From the NCBI GenBank assembly GCA_964652155.1, contig CAZZBK010000016.1:1-57358 (forward strand): 57,358 bases of DNA. Reading direction: 5' to 3'. The DNA is from CAZZBK01 sp964652155. GTDB taxonomy: Bacteria > Planctomycetota > Planctomycetia > Pirellulales > PNKZ01. The position numbers and the translations under genes are program-made. The notes under the pieces are model-generated. The model made no database searches and was not told where the DNA came from. It saw nothing but the letters and a program-made list of their open reading frames with translations. Below, piece by piece: positions 16,642-25,794 of this stretch. Position 1 is the stretch's first letter; each line of letters begins with the position of its first letter.

Positions 16642-17826
16642 ATGTCTATTTCATCTTGGGTCACATCCCTGCGTCGAGTGCCGCTCGCGTGGCTCAATCT
16701 GACGCATCAACCCCGTCAGTTGGTTGCCGCGGCCGGCGGTGTTGGCTTCGCCGTGCTGCTCATGTTCATGCAGTTGGGGTTTCGCGGCGCGCTCATCGAA
16801 GCCACGCTGCAATTGCCACGGCTGCTCAACGCCGATTTGGTGATGAGCAGTCCATCCAAGATCACCCTCTCGAACAAGGAAACCTTCTCACGCCGCCGCC
16901 TGATTGCCGCCCGTGATTGTCCGGGGGTCGCCGCGACGTGGCCGTTCTACATGCTGATGCTGCGTGGCGAGTGGCGCAACCCGCAGACGCATGAACTTCA
17001 TCCGATCACCGTGTATGCATTCGATCCTCACGATCCGGTGCTCGCGGTTCCCGAATTGCCCGCGCTGGCGGAGACACTCTTGCTGCCCGGTCGAGTTTTG
17101 TTCGACCGGCAGGCCAAGCCCGCGTTCGGCAGCCCGCGCCCCGGAACCGTCAGCCAGCTCTCCGGCGAGCGCGTCGAGGTCGTGGGCGGCTTCGATCTGG
17201 GAGCCGACTTTGTCAGCGACGGCAATATCTTGATGAGCGACCAGAGCTATCGCGACATTTTCTTTCCTCCCGCCGCGCGTGCCACGGCGCTTGCGGCGGT
17301 CGATCTGGGGCTCATCAAGCTCGAGCCTGATGCCGACCCCGTCGAGGTCCGCGACCGCTTGCGGCGCATGCTCGGCAACGACATTCAAATCCTGACACGA
17401 AACGAATTCATCGAGCAAGAGCAGACGTTCTGGCAAACCGCGACTCCTGTCGGCTATATCTTCGGATTTGGCACCGTGCTAGGATTCGTCGTGGGTGTGC
17501 TCATCTGTTATCAAGTCCTGTACTCCGACATCGCCAATCACCTGAGCGAATACGCCACGCTCAAGGCGCTCGGGTATCCGGCCGGATATTTTATGCGGAT
17601 CGTGTTCGAGCAGTCGCTGTGGCTCGCCGTGATCGGGTTTGTTCCCGGCGCACTCGCCGCGCTGGGGCTGTACGCCACCCTGGCGGGACTCACGCATCTG
17701 CCGCTGCACATGACCCTCGCGCGTGGCGCGCTGGTGCTCTCGCTCACGTTGGCCATGTGCATGGTCTCGGGCGCGCTCACCATTCGCCGCCTGCTCCAGG
17801 CCGACCCGGCGGAGTTGTTCCGATGA
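16642..17826 (+). CDS. DevC-like ABC transporter permease
   Basis: The 394-residue protein belongs to the DevC branch of MacB-type permeases. The family text LAWLNLTHQPRQLVAAAGGV and LLMFMQLGFRGALIEATLQL begins helix 1. A large extracytoplasmic domain (about 50-265) and three C-terminal helices (YIFGFGTVLGFVVGVLICYQ onward) follow, with the FtsX-like NHLSEYATLKALGYP. In cyanobacteria DevBCA exports glycolipids with TolC. ATG 16642 is chosen because the upstream extension to 16576 is basic and atypical. Its stop overlaps the start of the ATPase gene (ATGA), so the two are translationally coupled. No DevB-type adaptor gene lies beside it. Confidence 0.9.
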   Translation: MSISSWVTSLRRVPLAWLNLTHQPRQLVAAAGGVGFAVLLMFMQLGFRGALIEATLQLPRLLNADLVMSSPSKITLSNKETFSRRRLIAARDCPGVAATWPFYMLMLRGEWRNPQTHELHPITVYAFDPHDPVLAVPELPALAETLLLPGRVLFDRQAKPAFGSPRPGTVSQLSGERVEVVGGFDLGADFVSDGNILMSDQSYRDIFFPPAARATALAAVDLGLIKLEPDADPVEVRDRLRRMLGNDIQILTRNEFIEQEQTFWQTATPVGYIFGFGTVLGFVVGVLICYQVLYSDIANHLSEYATLKALGYPAGYFMRIVFEQSLWLAVIGFVPGALAALGLYATLAGLTHLPLHMTLARGALVLSLTLAMCMVSGALTIRRLLQADPAELFR

Positions 17827-18986
17827 ACCAGGACACGCCCAGCCAGATGCTCCGCGCCAGCTCGCGGCTCGCCACCCGCGAGTTGCCCCGCGGTGCCGAG
17901 GCACTCAGTGTGCAAATCCAAGGCCTGCAACACTGGTACGGCAAAGGCGAACTCCGCAAGCAGGCGCTGTTCGACAATCAACTGGAGCTGTCACGCGGCG
18001 AGATCGTCATCATGACCGGCCCCTCAGGCTCGGGCAAAACCACGCTGCTCACGCTCATCGGCGCGCTCCGCGGCGTGCAGCAGGGGAGCTTGCGCGTGCT
18101 GGGACGCGAACTGTCGCAACTCAACCCGCGACAATTGGTCGGTGTGCGCCGCGATATCGGGTTCATCTTCCAGGCGCATAACCTGTTCGCTTCGCTGACG
18201 GCGATGCAAAACGTCCGCATGGCGCTCGAACTGCACGACGTCGCCCCGCAACGCCGTGATGAACGAGCCGCCGAAATGCTCATGGCCTTGGGTCTTGAGC
18301 AGCGATTGTATTACAAGCCCCAGTCGCTCAGCGGCGGGCAGCGACAGCGTGTTGCGATCGCCCGTGCGCTCGTCAACAAGCCGCAGATCGTGCTGGCCGA
18401 CGAACCCACCGCGGCGCTCGATAAGCAGTCGGGCCGCGACGTGGTTGAACTGCTCAAAAAAATTGCCCGCGAGCAACGAGCCACGATCCTGATTGTCACG
18501 CACGACAATCGCATTCTCGACGTGGCTGACCGGATCGTGAACATGGTCGACGGCCGGATCATTTCCGATGTCGTCGTGAGCTCGGCGGCCGCGGTGTGCG
18601 ACTTTTTAAGGCAGTGCCGCTTGTTTAAGAACCTGACCCCATCGACGCTGAGCAGCGTGGCCGATGGCGTCGAGATCGAGTCGGTTGACGCGGGACAGGA
18701 CGTGGTCCGGCAAGGCGAACCGGGCGACAAGTTCTACATCATTCGGCAAGGCCGCGCCGAGGTGCTGGTCCAAGACGCCGCCGGGAAGCGGCGCGTGGCG
18801 ACGCTCGTCGAGCGCGACTTCTTTGGCGAGGCGGCCTTGCTCACCGGCGAACCACGCAACGCCACCGTGCGGGCACTCGATAACCTCGACCTGTACGTGC
18901 TCGGCAAAGATGACTTCCATCGCGCCATGAATAGCTGCGCCTCGTTTCACGACGAACTACGGCACGCGGTCTTCGAACGGCAATAA
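17823..18986 (+). CDS. DevA-like ABC ATPase fused to a C-terminal cyclic-nucleotide-binding domain
   Basis: From ATG 17823 the protein is 387 residues. The ATPase part (about 25-245) has Walker A GPSGSGKTT (66-74), signature LSGGQRQRVAIARAL (from 169), Walker B IVLADEPTAALD and the switch His in LIVTHDN. The C-terminal part (about 255-385) is a CRP/cNMP-binding fold: DVVRQGEPGDKFYIIRQGRA and the phosphate-binding cassette FFGEAALLTGEPRNATVRAL, which keeps the Gly-Glu and the Arg expected to contact a cyclic nucleotide. An exporter ATPase controlled by a second messenger is the inference. It overlaps devC by 4 bp and is followed 14 bp later by the GT41 gene. Confidence 0.92.
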   Translation: MNQDTPSQMLRASSRLATRELPRGAEALSVQIQGLQHWYGKGELRKQALFDNQLELSRGEIVIMTGPSGSGKTTLLTLIGALRGVQQGSLRVLGRELSQLNPRQLVGVRRDIGFIFQAHNLFASLTAMQNVRMALELHDVAPQRRDERAAEMLMALGLEQRLYYKPQSLSGGQRQRVAIARALVNKPQIVLADEPTAALDKQSGRDVVELLKKIAREQRATILIVTHDNRILDVADRIVNMVDGRIISDVVVSSAAAVCDFLRQCRLFKNLTPSTLSSVADGVEIESVDAGQDVVRQGEPGDKFYIIRQGRAEVLVQDAAGKRRVATLVERDFFGEAALLTGEPRNATVRALDNLDLYVLGKDDFHRAMNSCASFHDELRHAVFERQ

Positions 18987-19000
18987 GGAAAACGGAATCG

Positions 19001-21283
19001 ATGTCGCTCGAACAGACTTGGAACCAAGCCATGGCCTGCTGCCAAGCGCAGCGTTGGCACGAAGCGCGACCCTTGCTCGAACAACTTGCCGCCGCGGCAC
19101 CCCAAAACCCCGACGTGGCCCATGCCCTCGGCTTGGTCCATTATCACGCTGGCGACAAACCGCAGGCGGTGGTGCATTGGCAACGCTGCGTGCAACTCAA
19201 TCCACGCGATGGCCAAGCGCTGTCGAATCTCGGACGCACGCTCACCGAACTTGGCCTATTCGCCGAGGCGCTGCCGCATTTGGATCAAGCCGTCCTCATG
19301 GCCACGAACGATCCGCTCCCCTGGCTCAACCGGGCGTTTGCGCGTTGGCAGTTGCAACAATTCGACTTGGCGCAAGACGACCTGGTGGCCGCACTGCGAC
19401 GCGATCCGCACTCGGCCATCATTCGTCAGCACTGGGTTGAACTGATTCCGGCCTTGTTGTCCACGCGTATCGACTCCGTTTCGCTCGCCGCCTTGCGCGT
19501 GTGGAGTGAGTTGGCTGCCGATGACCCGTTGGCACATTTCTATCTTGCGGCGCTAACGCAGCAGCGCGGCGACCTGTCCGCCGCGACGACCAGCTATGAG
19601 CGCGCGTTGCAACTCAATCCCAAGTTTGTCGAGGCCTGGGGTAATCTGGCCGCGATCCACATGCAACGCTGCGATTACGACTCCGCCGAGCGTTGTTTGC
19701 GAAAGGCCCTCGAAGAACGCGGCGAGTTCGTCGATGCGCTGCTCAACATGGGCACGCTCAAATTCCGCACGCGTCAATTCGACGAAGCACAACGCTACGC
19801 TCAGCATGCCCTGTCGTTGCGAGCCGACGACTCCACGGCGCTCCTGTTGCTCAGCGAGATCGCCCTCGAACGGCTCGACTATGAGGCAGCCCAGCAGTGG
19901 TTGAATCGAACCATCGCCCAGCATCCACGCGAGTCGGCCGCGCACAACAAACAGGCCGTGTTGGCGATGGCCATCGGCGATCTGGACGCTGCCGCAAGAT
20001 GGCTCGACACGGCCTGCCAACTCGATCCCCGCTCGCCGGTCTTCGGCAGCAACCGCCTCTATCTCGAACATTATCGCGACGGCGCGAACCTCGATCGACT
20101 CGGCGCCATGCACGCCCAATGGGATGCCCACTACGCGAAAGGCTGCCGCAAAGTCACGCTGCCTCGCCCCGCTCCGCTCGACGCCGAACGTACGCTGCGG
20201 ATTGGCTTTGTCTCGGCCGACTTGGGACATCACCCGATCGGTTATTTGCTCGCGCCGTTCTTTGCCGCCATCGATCGGCGCGCTTGCAAGCTGTTTTGCT
20301 ACTCGAATCGGGCGTTTGACGACGACGTGGAACGGAAGTTGCGCGAGCAATGCGACGGCTGGCTCAACATTCAAGGCCTCAGCGACGATCAGGTCGCCCA
20401 GGCGATCGTCGAAGACCGCATCGACGTGCTCATTGACCTGTCGGGCCACACCGCCCGGCATCGGCTGCTGGTCTTCGCTCGACAACCTGCACCGCTCCAG
20501 GCTTCGTGGATGGGCTACGTGGGCCCGACCGGGGTGTCGACGATCACGCATTTTATTGCCGACGACTCGCTGGTGAGCGATGAACTGGTCGCGCGATACT
20601 CTCAGACACCGATTCGGTTGCCGATCGTGTCGTGCTGCTATCAGATGCCCAGCGCCGCGCCGAGTGTCAGTCCGCTGTCAGCGCTGGCGAACGGCTACGT
20701 GACGTTCGGCAGCTTTAACAACCCGCGCAAAATTACCCCAGCCGTGATTGCCGCGTGGTCGCGCGTGTTGCAGGGGGTGAGCGACGCGCGATTGGTTATG
20801 AAGTTCCGCGCGCTCGACAACCCGCTGGGGATTCGCCGTTATCAGGAGATGTTTAAGCAGCACGGTGTCGACCTGGGTCGGATCACCTTCGAGGGGCACG
20901 CTCCCTTTGCCGACATGCTCACGCGTTATCAGTCGATCGATCTGGCTCTGGACTCGTTTCCGTATACCGGGGGCACGACGAGCATTCTTGCGCTGTGGAT
21001 GGGGGTGCCGATCGTCACGCTGCGCGGCGAGACGGTCGCCGCTCGCCAGACCTGGGCCGTGCTGCGCTCCATCGGTGAGTTCGACACGGTGACCGACACG
21101 GTCGACGAGTACGTGCAACGCGCCATCGCGCTGGCCAATGACCTGCCGCAACTCAGTGCAATGCGTGGCCGATTGCGCGAGCGGCTCACCCAGTCGCCGC
21201 TCAATCAAAGCGCGACACTCGCCCGCGCCTGGGTCGAGGCCGTTCGTGGTGCCTGGCGCACCTTCGTCACCACCGGGCGATGA
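19001..21283 (+). CDS. TPR protein with O-GlcNAc-transferase-like (SPINDLY/GT41) catalytic domain
   Basis: The 760 residues have about ten TPR units in the first 370, followed by a GT41 catalytic region (about 395-745). Motifs matching the family are RIGFVSADLGHHPIGYLL, where the second His matches the conserved catalytic-region His, then DVLIDLSGHTARHR, QASWMGYVGPTG, YVTFGSFNNPRKITP and DLALDSFPYTGGTTS. It probably transfers a sugar from a nucleotide donor to proteins. Acceptors are usually bound along the TPR superhelix. The protein has no signal peptide, so it acts in the cytoplasm. The 14-bp gap puts it in one operon with the DevC/DevA-type exporter, suggesting glycosylated export or cell-envelope work. 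Confidence 0.93.
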   Translation: MSLEQTWNQAMACCQAQRWHEARPLLEQLAAAAPQNPDVAHALGLVHYHAGDKPQAVVHWQRCVQLNPRDGQALSNLGRTLTELGLFAEALPHLDQAVLMATNDPLPWLNRAFARWQLQQFDLAQDDLVAALRRDPHSAIIRQHWVELIPALLSTRIDSVSLAALRVWSELAADDPLAHFYLAALTQQRGDLSAATTSYERALQLNPKFVEAWGNLAAIHMQRCDYDSAERCLRKALEERGEFVDALLNMGTLKFRTRQFDEAQRYAQHALSLRADDSTALLLLSEIALERLDYEAAQQWLNRTIAQHPRESAAHNKQAVLAMAIGDLDAAARWLDTACQLDPRSPVFGSNRLYLEHYRDGANLDRLGAMHAQWDAHYAKGCRKVTLPRPAPLDAERTLRIGFVSADLGHHPIGYLLAPFFAAIDRRACKLFCYSNRAFDDDVERKLREQCDGWLNIQGLSDDQVAQAIVEDRIDVLIDLSGHTARHRLLVFARQPAPLQASWMGYVGPTGVSTITHFIADDSLVSDELVARYSQTPIRLPIVSCCYQMPSAAPSVSPLSALANGYVTFGSFNNPRKITPAVIAAWSRVLQGVSDARLVMKFRALDNPLGIRRYQEMFKQHGVDLGRITFEGHAPFADMLTRYQSIDLALDSFPYTGGTTSILALWMGVPIVTLRGETVAARQTWAVLRSIGEFDTVTDTVDEYVQRAIALANDLPQLSAMRGRLRERLTQSPLNQSATLARAWVEAVRGAWRTFVTTGR

Positions 21284-21298
21284 TCTCGTTACCGACGG

Positions 21299-22657
21299 CT
21301 ACTTGGCCAATTTCAGCTTGGCGTCGCCAGGCTCGAAGGTTTGCGGTTCGGGCGTGTCGACCGTGAGTCGCTGCCAACTCGCGCCGCTCTCGCGCAGGGC
21401 GCGCCAGTCGCGGGCTTGATACGCGATGTTCAACTCCGGCGTCTCGATCGGCTTCTGGTGAAAATGCGAGTGGACCGCGGCGCTCGTCATGCCCGTGGTG
21501 AGCAGCGTCCGCTCGGCCGGGTACGGCTCTTGTCCATGAACAAACAAATGTTGAATGGCATGCGACAGGGCCTTGAACAAGCAGCGATTACCCCAGGGGC
21601 CATTAAAGTGCGCGAAGGCCTGCGGCTTGGCTTCGCCTTTCAATCGGCAGGCAAAATTCCAGCGGCTTGACGAGCTGCCAGCGATCAAGGCCGTCGCCTT
21701 TAATCCATCGCGATACTCGATCAGTATCGCTTCGTGAATTTGCGTTGGGTCGTCGGGGCGGATGTCGGCGCTCTGCGGCGGCAAACTGGCTCGCGGACGT
21801 TGTTGGCGTTTGGCTTGCATGTCGCGCTCGGCTTGCATGGCCGCGTGGAACAACGACTCTGACCAGCGACCCGACTCGACCGCCTTGTGGAGCTTGTCGC
21901 CGGTAAGTGTTTCGATCTTGGCCACTCCCGTCTCGCCGCCGCGCCGCCCCTCGACCACCGCTTGCAATACTTCGAGGGCGTGGAAGTCGTACACCTCAAA
22001 CTTGCCGCCATGCACGCTCACGACTTCTTCGATCTCTGCGTTCGCGGGCAACTCCCAATTCGGCCGACGCTCGGCGAGCGGCACCGAACTACCGGCCAGT
22101 AGCGGAAAGTTATGCTTGCGCGCGGTGTCGTACATCTCGCGGGCCCAATCCCAGCGGTACGACAGATGCTTGTCGTTGAACACCGGTACGTAGCGCTTCG
22201 CGCGGTGCATCACGGCGACCGATTGGTCGAAGAATTCCTTGCGCGGGTACAGGTGCTGCCCCATCTCGTTGTACGGATAATCGCCATGCTCGGCAATGAT
22301 GAGCACCGCGTCGACGGCGAGCTGGCCCGTGCCACAACAGAGCGCCTCGTCGATCGTGCGGTAGATCGGTATCTTGAACCGCTGCGAGACTTCGCGAGCC
22401 ATGTCTTTCTCAGGGTACTGATCGACATAGAACGACACGACCTCGCAGCCGGGGTCGACCAATTCGCCATTGAATAGATAGGGCTCGATGAAGTTTTCGA
22501 GGATATTGTAGGCGTGCGAGCGGAGCCGTAGCTCGGTGAACACCGCTGCCACGCGGGGGCGCTTGGGGGCCGCGCCCCAACCGGGCTGGGCAAGCAACCC
22601 CAGCGAGAGTGCGGCCGTGTCGGTGAGCCATTGTCGTCGCGAACGGAGTGGGAGCAT
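21299..22657 (-). CDS. Tat-exported protein of unknown function
   Basis: From ATG 22657 the protein has 452 residues. It has a twin-arginine-type signal (LRSRRQWLTDTAALSLGLLA). An upstream ATG at 22675 is possible but has no ribosome-binding site, while 22657 has AGAGG. The mature protein starts with a Rossmann-like pattern (RVAAVFTELRLRSHAYNILE). It contains AVLIIAEHGDYPYNEMGQHLYPRK, a text I associate with planctomycete proteins of unknown role related to oxidoreductase/ThuA-like secreted enzymes. The C-terminal half has a Cys/Trp-rich stretch RWNFACRLKG. It is the third gene of an operon after two DUF1501 genes (66-bp gap), so a shared periplasmic degradation process is likely. Confidence 0.75.
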   Translation of the reverse strand: MLPLRSRRQWLTDTAALSLGLLAQPGWGAAPKRPRVAAVFTELRLRSHAYNILENFIEPYLFNGELVDPGCEVVSFYVDQYPEKDMAREVSQRFKIPIYRTIDEALCCGTGQLAVDAVLIIAEHGDYPYNEMGQHLYPRKEFFDQSVAVMHRAKRYVPVFNDKHLSYRWDWAREMYDTARKHNFPLLAGSSVPLAERRPNWELPANAEIEEVVSVHGGKFEVYDFHALEVLQAVVEGRRGGETGVAKIETLTGDKLHKAVESGRWSESLFHAAMQAERDMQAKRQQRPRASLPPQSADIRPDDPTQIHEAILIEYRDGLKATALIAGSSSSRWNFACRLKGEAKPQAFAHFNGPWGNRCLFKALSHAIQHLFVHGQEPYPAERTLLTTGMTSAAVHSHFHQKPIETPELNIAYQARDWRALRESGASWQRLTVDTPEPQTFEPGDAKLKLAK

Positions 22658-22723
22658 CGCAGGGGGGCCTCTCATGAAAGAATCGACTGTCGCAACGAGC
22701 CGGAGGGCGGCGATCGGCCGCGA

Positions 22724-24175
22724 CTACACCAGCACGCCGGGGATCACTTCCCCTTCGGGCAACACGAACTGCGGGCGGCGCTGACGATCGTAGAGCCGCG
22801 TGTGCGGGTCGATGCCGATCGCGCGGTAGATCGTCGCGGTGACGTCGCCGGGCGTGTAACCCGGCGTCACGGGCCACGCAGCCTGCGCGTCCGTCGCACC
22901 GATCACTTGACCGCCGCGAGTGCCGCCGCCGGCAAAGAACATCGAACCGGCCATGCCCCAGTGGTCACGACCGCCCCCTTTGTTGATCTTGGGGGTGCGG
23001 CCGAACTCGGTCATGAAGACCACCAACGTCGAATCGAGCAGACCGCGATCGGCGAGATCGCCAATCAGGCCGGCAAACGCCCGATCGATGCCCGCGAGAT
23101 GGTAGCCGCGTTTGGCCATCTCGCAGATGTGGGGGAAGTTTTGCGCCGCGACATTGTGGTTGTCCCAGAGATTGCCATAGTCGTTATCGTAGCCGTAATC
23201 GACCATGACGAACCGCGCGCCGGCTTCGACCAAACGGCGCGCGAGCAGGCAGCGACCGCCAATCTTGGTGCGACCGTAACGTTGCCGCATCGCGTCGTTC
23301 TCGCGATTAATATCGAACGCCGCGCGGACCTGCGCGCTGGCGAGCAAGTGCAACGCGTTAAGGTAATGGCCGTCGACCGCCTCGAAGGCCTCGCGCGTCT
23401 CGGCGCCGCGCAGCGCGGCGTCGAGCGATTGACGCAATTGTCCACGACGTGAGAGCCGATCGGTGTCGAGTTCGGCCAGCAATCGCAACTCGGCGGGGGC
23501 CAAGCTCTCGTCGACCTCGGCGGGCGGATCGTACTTTTTGGGCGTGGCGGTGAAGTCGGGCACTTCCGGCTCGCCTCCGACGCAGAACGGATCGTACGCG
23601 CCACCCAGCCAGCCGCCGCCAAAGAGCTTCGTGGGGGGAGGGCCCGGCCGAGTAATGCCCGGCACCGCTAGATAGCCCGGCAGACCACCGCGCGGGCCAT
23701 GCAGGTGAGAAACGATCGAGCCAATGTTCGGCTCGCTACGGATCTGCGCGAGCGTCACGTTGCGGCCCGACAACGAGTGTGCCTGGCTTTGAAGGTGATC
23801 GTTGCTCGCATGTGAGTAACTGCGCACGAGGCACAACTGATCGGCAAGCCGGGCTAGATTGGGCATCACCTCGGTAAAGTGGACTCCGCTCAGCTTGGTC
23901 GCGATGGGGTCGAGCGTGCCGCGAATCTCTTCGGGAGCATCGGGCTTGGGATCGAACGAGTCGAGATGCGTGACGCCCCCCATCATCATCAGATAGATCA
24001 CGCTCTTGGCGCGGGGCAACGATGCGGCCGAGAGGGGCTGTCCGTTGGCGAGCGCCACACCGGCAACACTCAACGAGCCGACGCGCAACAGTTGTCGACG
24101 ATTCCAAGCGGGCGGCACATAGCCCAGCGCGGCGTCGCGAAGCGGGCCCGAGCATGATGGCGCAGCACGCTTCAT
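22724..24175 (-). CDS. DUF1501 Tat-exported protein (sulfatase-like fold)
   Basis: DUF1501 proteins belong to the alkaline phosphatase/sulfatase superfamily and are abundant in planctomycetes. From ATG 24175 (ribosome-binding site GGAG 8 bp upstream) the protein has 483 residues. It has a Tat signal WNRRQLLRVGSLSVAGVAL, then the family start KSVIYLMMMGGVTHLDSFDP, the metal-site candidate VTHLDSFDPKPDAP, RCLLARRLVEAGARFV, and a terminal MTEFGRTPKINKGGGRDHWG. Planctomycete DUF1501 genes usually pair with DUF1549/DUF1553 cytochrome genes. Here there is none, only a second DUF1501 gene 57 bp upstream. Confidence 0.92.
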   Translation of the reverse strand: MKRAAPSCSGPLRDAALGYVPPAWNRRQLLRVGSLSVAGVALANGQPLSAASLPRAKSVIYLMMMGGVTHLDSFDPKPDAPEEIRGTLDPIATKLSGVHFTEVMPNLARLADQLCLVRSYSHASNDHLQSQAHSLSGRNVTLAQIRSEPNIGSIVSHLHGPRGGLPGYLAVPGITRPGPPPTKLFGGGWLGGAYDPFCVGGEPEVPDFTATPKKYDPPAEVDESLAPAELRLLAELDTDRLSRRGQLRQSLDAALRGAETREAFEAVDGHYLNALHLLASAQVRAAFDINRENDAMRQRYGRTKIGGRCLLARRLVEAGARFVMVDYGYDNDYGNLWDNHNVAAQNFPHICEMAKRGYHLAGIDRAFAGLIGDLADRGLLDSTLVVFMTEFGRTPKINKGGGRDHWGMAGSMFFAGGGTRGGQVIGATDAQAAWPVTPGYTPGDVTATIYRAIGIDPHTRLYDRQRRPQFVLPEGEVIPGVLV

Positions 24176-24232
24176 GCTCACAGTCTCCGTGACAAACGCG
24201 CTAAGAAAAAATGAGGTTCCACCCTCGCGGGC

Positions 24233-25558
24233 TTACATCCACTCGCGAATGACCTTGCCTTCGTTGAGCTGCATCGGTCGGCCATCGGGAGCGTAGGTAA
24301 CCAAGTCGGTCGGAATGCCCAGCTTGGTGTAAATGGTCGCGCCGACATCTTCGGTGTAGTACTCATTCGAGATCGGAGCACCACCTTCGTCGTCGGTCTT
24401 TCCAAGGACCGAGCCGGCCGGAACTCCGGCGCCCGCAAACAGTGCAAACGCGGCGCTGGACCAATGGTCACGTCCGCTGGCCGAGTTGATCTTCGGAGTG
24501 CGACCGAAGTCGGTGAGCCATACAACCAGCGTGTTGTCGAGCATGCCACGCTCTTGCAGATCGATGATGAGCTGCGGCAAGGCGGTGTCGACATAGGGCA
24601 TCTTGGTATCTTTGAGCGAGGTGAAGTTGTTCGCGTGAGTGTCCCAACCACCGTCGGTGACCGTGACGAACCGCGTTCCCGACTCGATCAACCGGCGGGC
24701 CAGCAAGCACGACTGGCCAAACTTGGTGCGGCCGTAAGCGTCGCGGAGCTTGTCCGACTCGCTGTCGAGATCGAATGCCTTTTTCGTTTCCGGGGCGGTA
24801 ATCATGTTCAACGCGGCGCGGAAGTGCTCGTCGAGCGCTTCATACGCGGCCGGCTGCAAGTCGATGCTCTGCTGCAAGTCGTCGATCTCGTCGAGCATTT
24901 TCTTGCGCCGAGCGATTCGGTCCATGTCGATCCCCTTGGGGGGCGTGATGTCGCGAACCGCGAAGTCCTTTTCGCTCGGGTCGGCCACGATCTTGAACGG
25001 CATGTGCTGCAAGCCCATGTGACCGGCCACGCCACCGCCAAAGCGATAGTCAATGTTGTCCCCCAACTGCGCGAACGGGGGCAGGGCATTCTTGAACCCC
25101 TTTTGATGGCTCACCACCGAACCGTAGGTTGGATACACAACCGCTGGATTGAACTTGCGTCCCGACAGCATGTAAGCGTCGGCCGTGCCGTGGCTGCCGT
25201 TGCGCGGGTTAAGGCTGCGAAGCACGGCGAAGCGATGCGCCTCTTTGGCAAACTTCGGACAGACCTCGGCAAACTTGACGCCCGGAACCGAGGTGTCGAT
25301 CGTCTTGAACTCGCCACGCACGTTGGCCGGCGCGTCGGGCTTGGGATCGAACGTGTCGTGATGGCTCGTGCCGCCGCGGGTCCAAACCAGAATACAGTTC
25401 ACATCCTGGCTGGACTTGCCTTGCTTGGCCAGCGCTTGCTTCTGAGCCAGCATCATCGGCAGTGAAACGCCAACCCCGGCCAAGGAGCCAATGCGGAGGA
25501 AGTCGCGACGACGAATGCCTTCACAGTCACGAACGACCGAGGGGAGCAAGTTCAACAT
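24233..25558 (-). CDS. DUF1501 Tat-exported protein (second copy)
   Basis: From ATG 25558 (ribosome-binding site GGAGAAG) the protein is 441 residues. The Tat signal is GIRRRDFLRIGSLAGVGVSL. The family core follows: CILVWTRGGTSHHDTFDPKP, then SCLLARRLIESGTRFVTVTD and WLTDFGRTPKINSASGRDHW near the end. It is related to the downstream DUF1501 protein but clearly diverged, so this is an old paralogue pair rather than a recent duplication. It is the first gene of the three-gene operon. The longer frame to 25621 is rejected because it has no ribosome-binding site and would bury the Tat signal. Confidence 0.92.
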   Translation of the reverse strand: MLNLLPSVVRDCEGIRRRDFLRIGSLAGVGVSLPMMLAQKQALAKQGKSSQDVNCILVWTRGGTSHHDTFDPKPDAPANVRGEFKTIDTSVPGVKFAEVCPKFAKEAHRFAVLRSLNPRNGSHGTADAYMLSGRKFNPAVVYPTYGSVVSHQKGFKNALPPFAQLGDNIDYRFGGGVAGHMGLQHMPFKIVADPSEKDFAVRDITPPKGIDMDRIARRKKMLDEIDDLQQSIDLQPAAYEALDEHFRAALNMITAPETKKAFDLDSESDKLRDAYGRTKFGQSCLLARRLIESGTRFVTVTDGGWDTHANNFTSLKDTKMPYVDTALPQLIIDLQERGMLDNTLVVWLTDFGRTPKINSASGRDHWSSAAFALFAGAGVPAGSVLGKTDDEGGAPISNEYYTEDVGATIYTKLGIPTDLVTYAPDGRPMQLNEGKVIREWM

Positions 25559-25794
25559 AAGAGGCTTCTCCGAAGCGCGGAATGATGGCGGGGGGATTCG
25601 ATCCGGTAGGCTAAGTGGCAATATAACGGTAACGCGGCTAACCGATCAAGCTTTTTTCATTTGAAACTCAAGCCGCCGCTGGGGTTGCGGCACGGCAGGA
25701 GGCTCAGTTGTATTCATCTGTATTCATCGACATAAATTCATTCGTGGCGTGACGAAATGACGTAACATAAACGATACCAAATACTTGCGAGTCA

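Noticed and set aside
25622..25794. Short tgtattcatc repeats after comM
   Set aside because: Only two or three copies of a 10-bp unit in AT-rich DNA. No structure or element could be supported.
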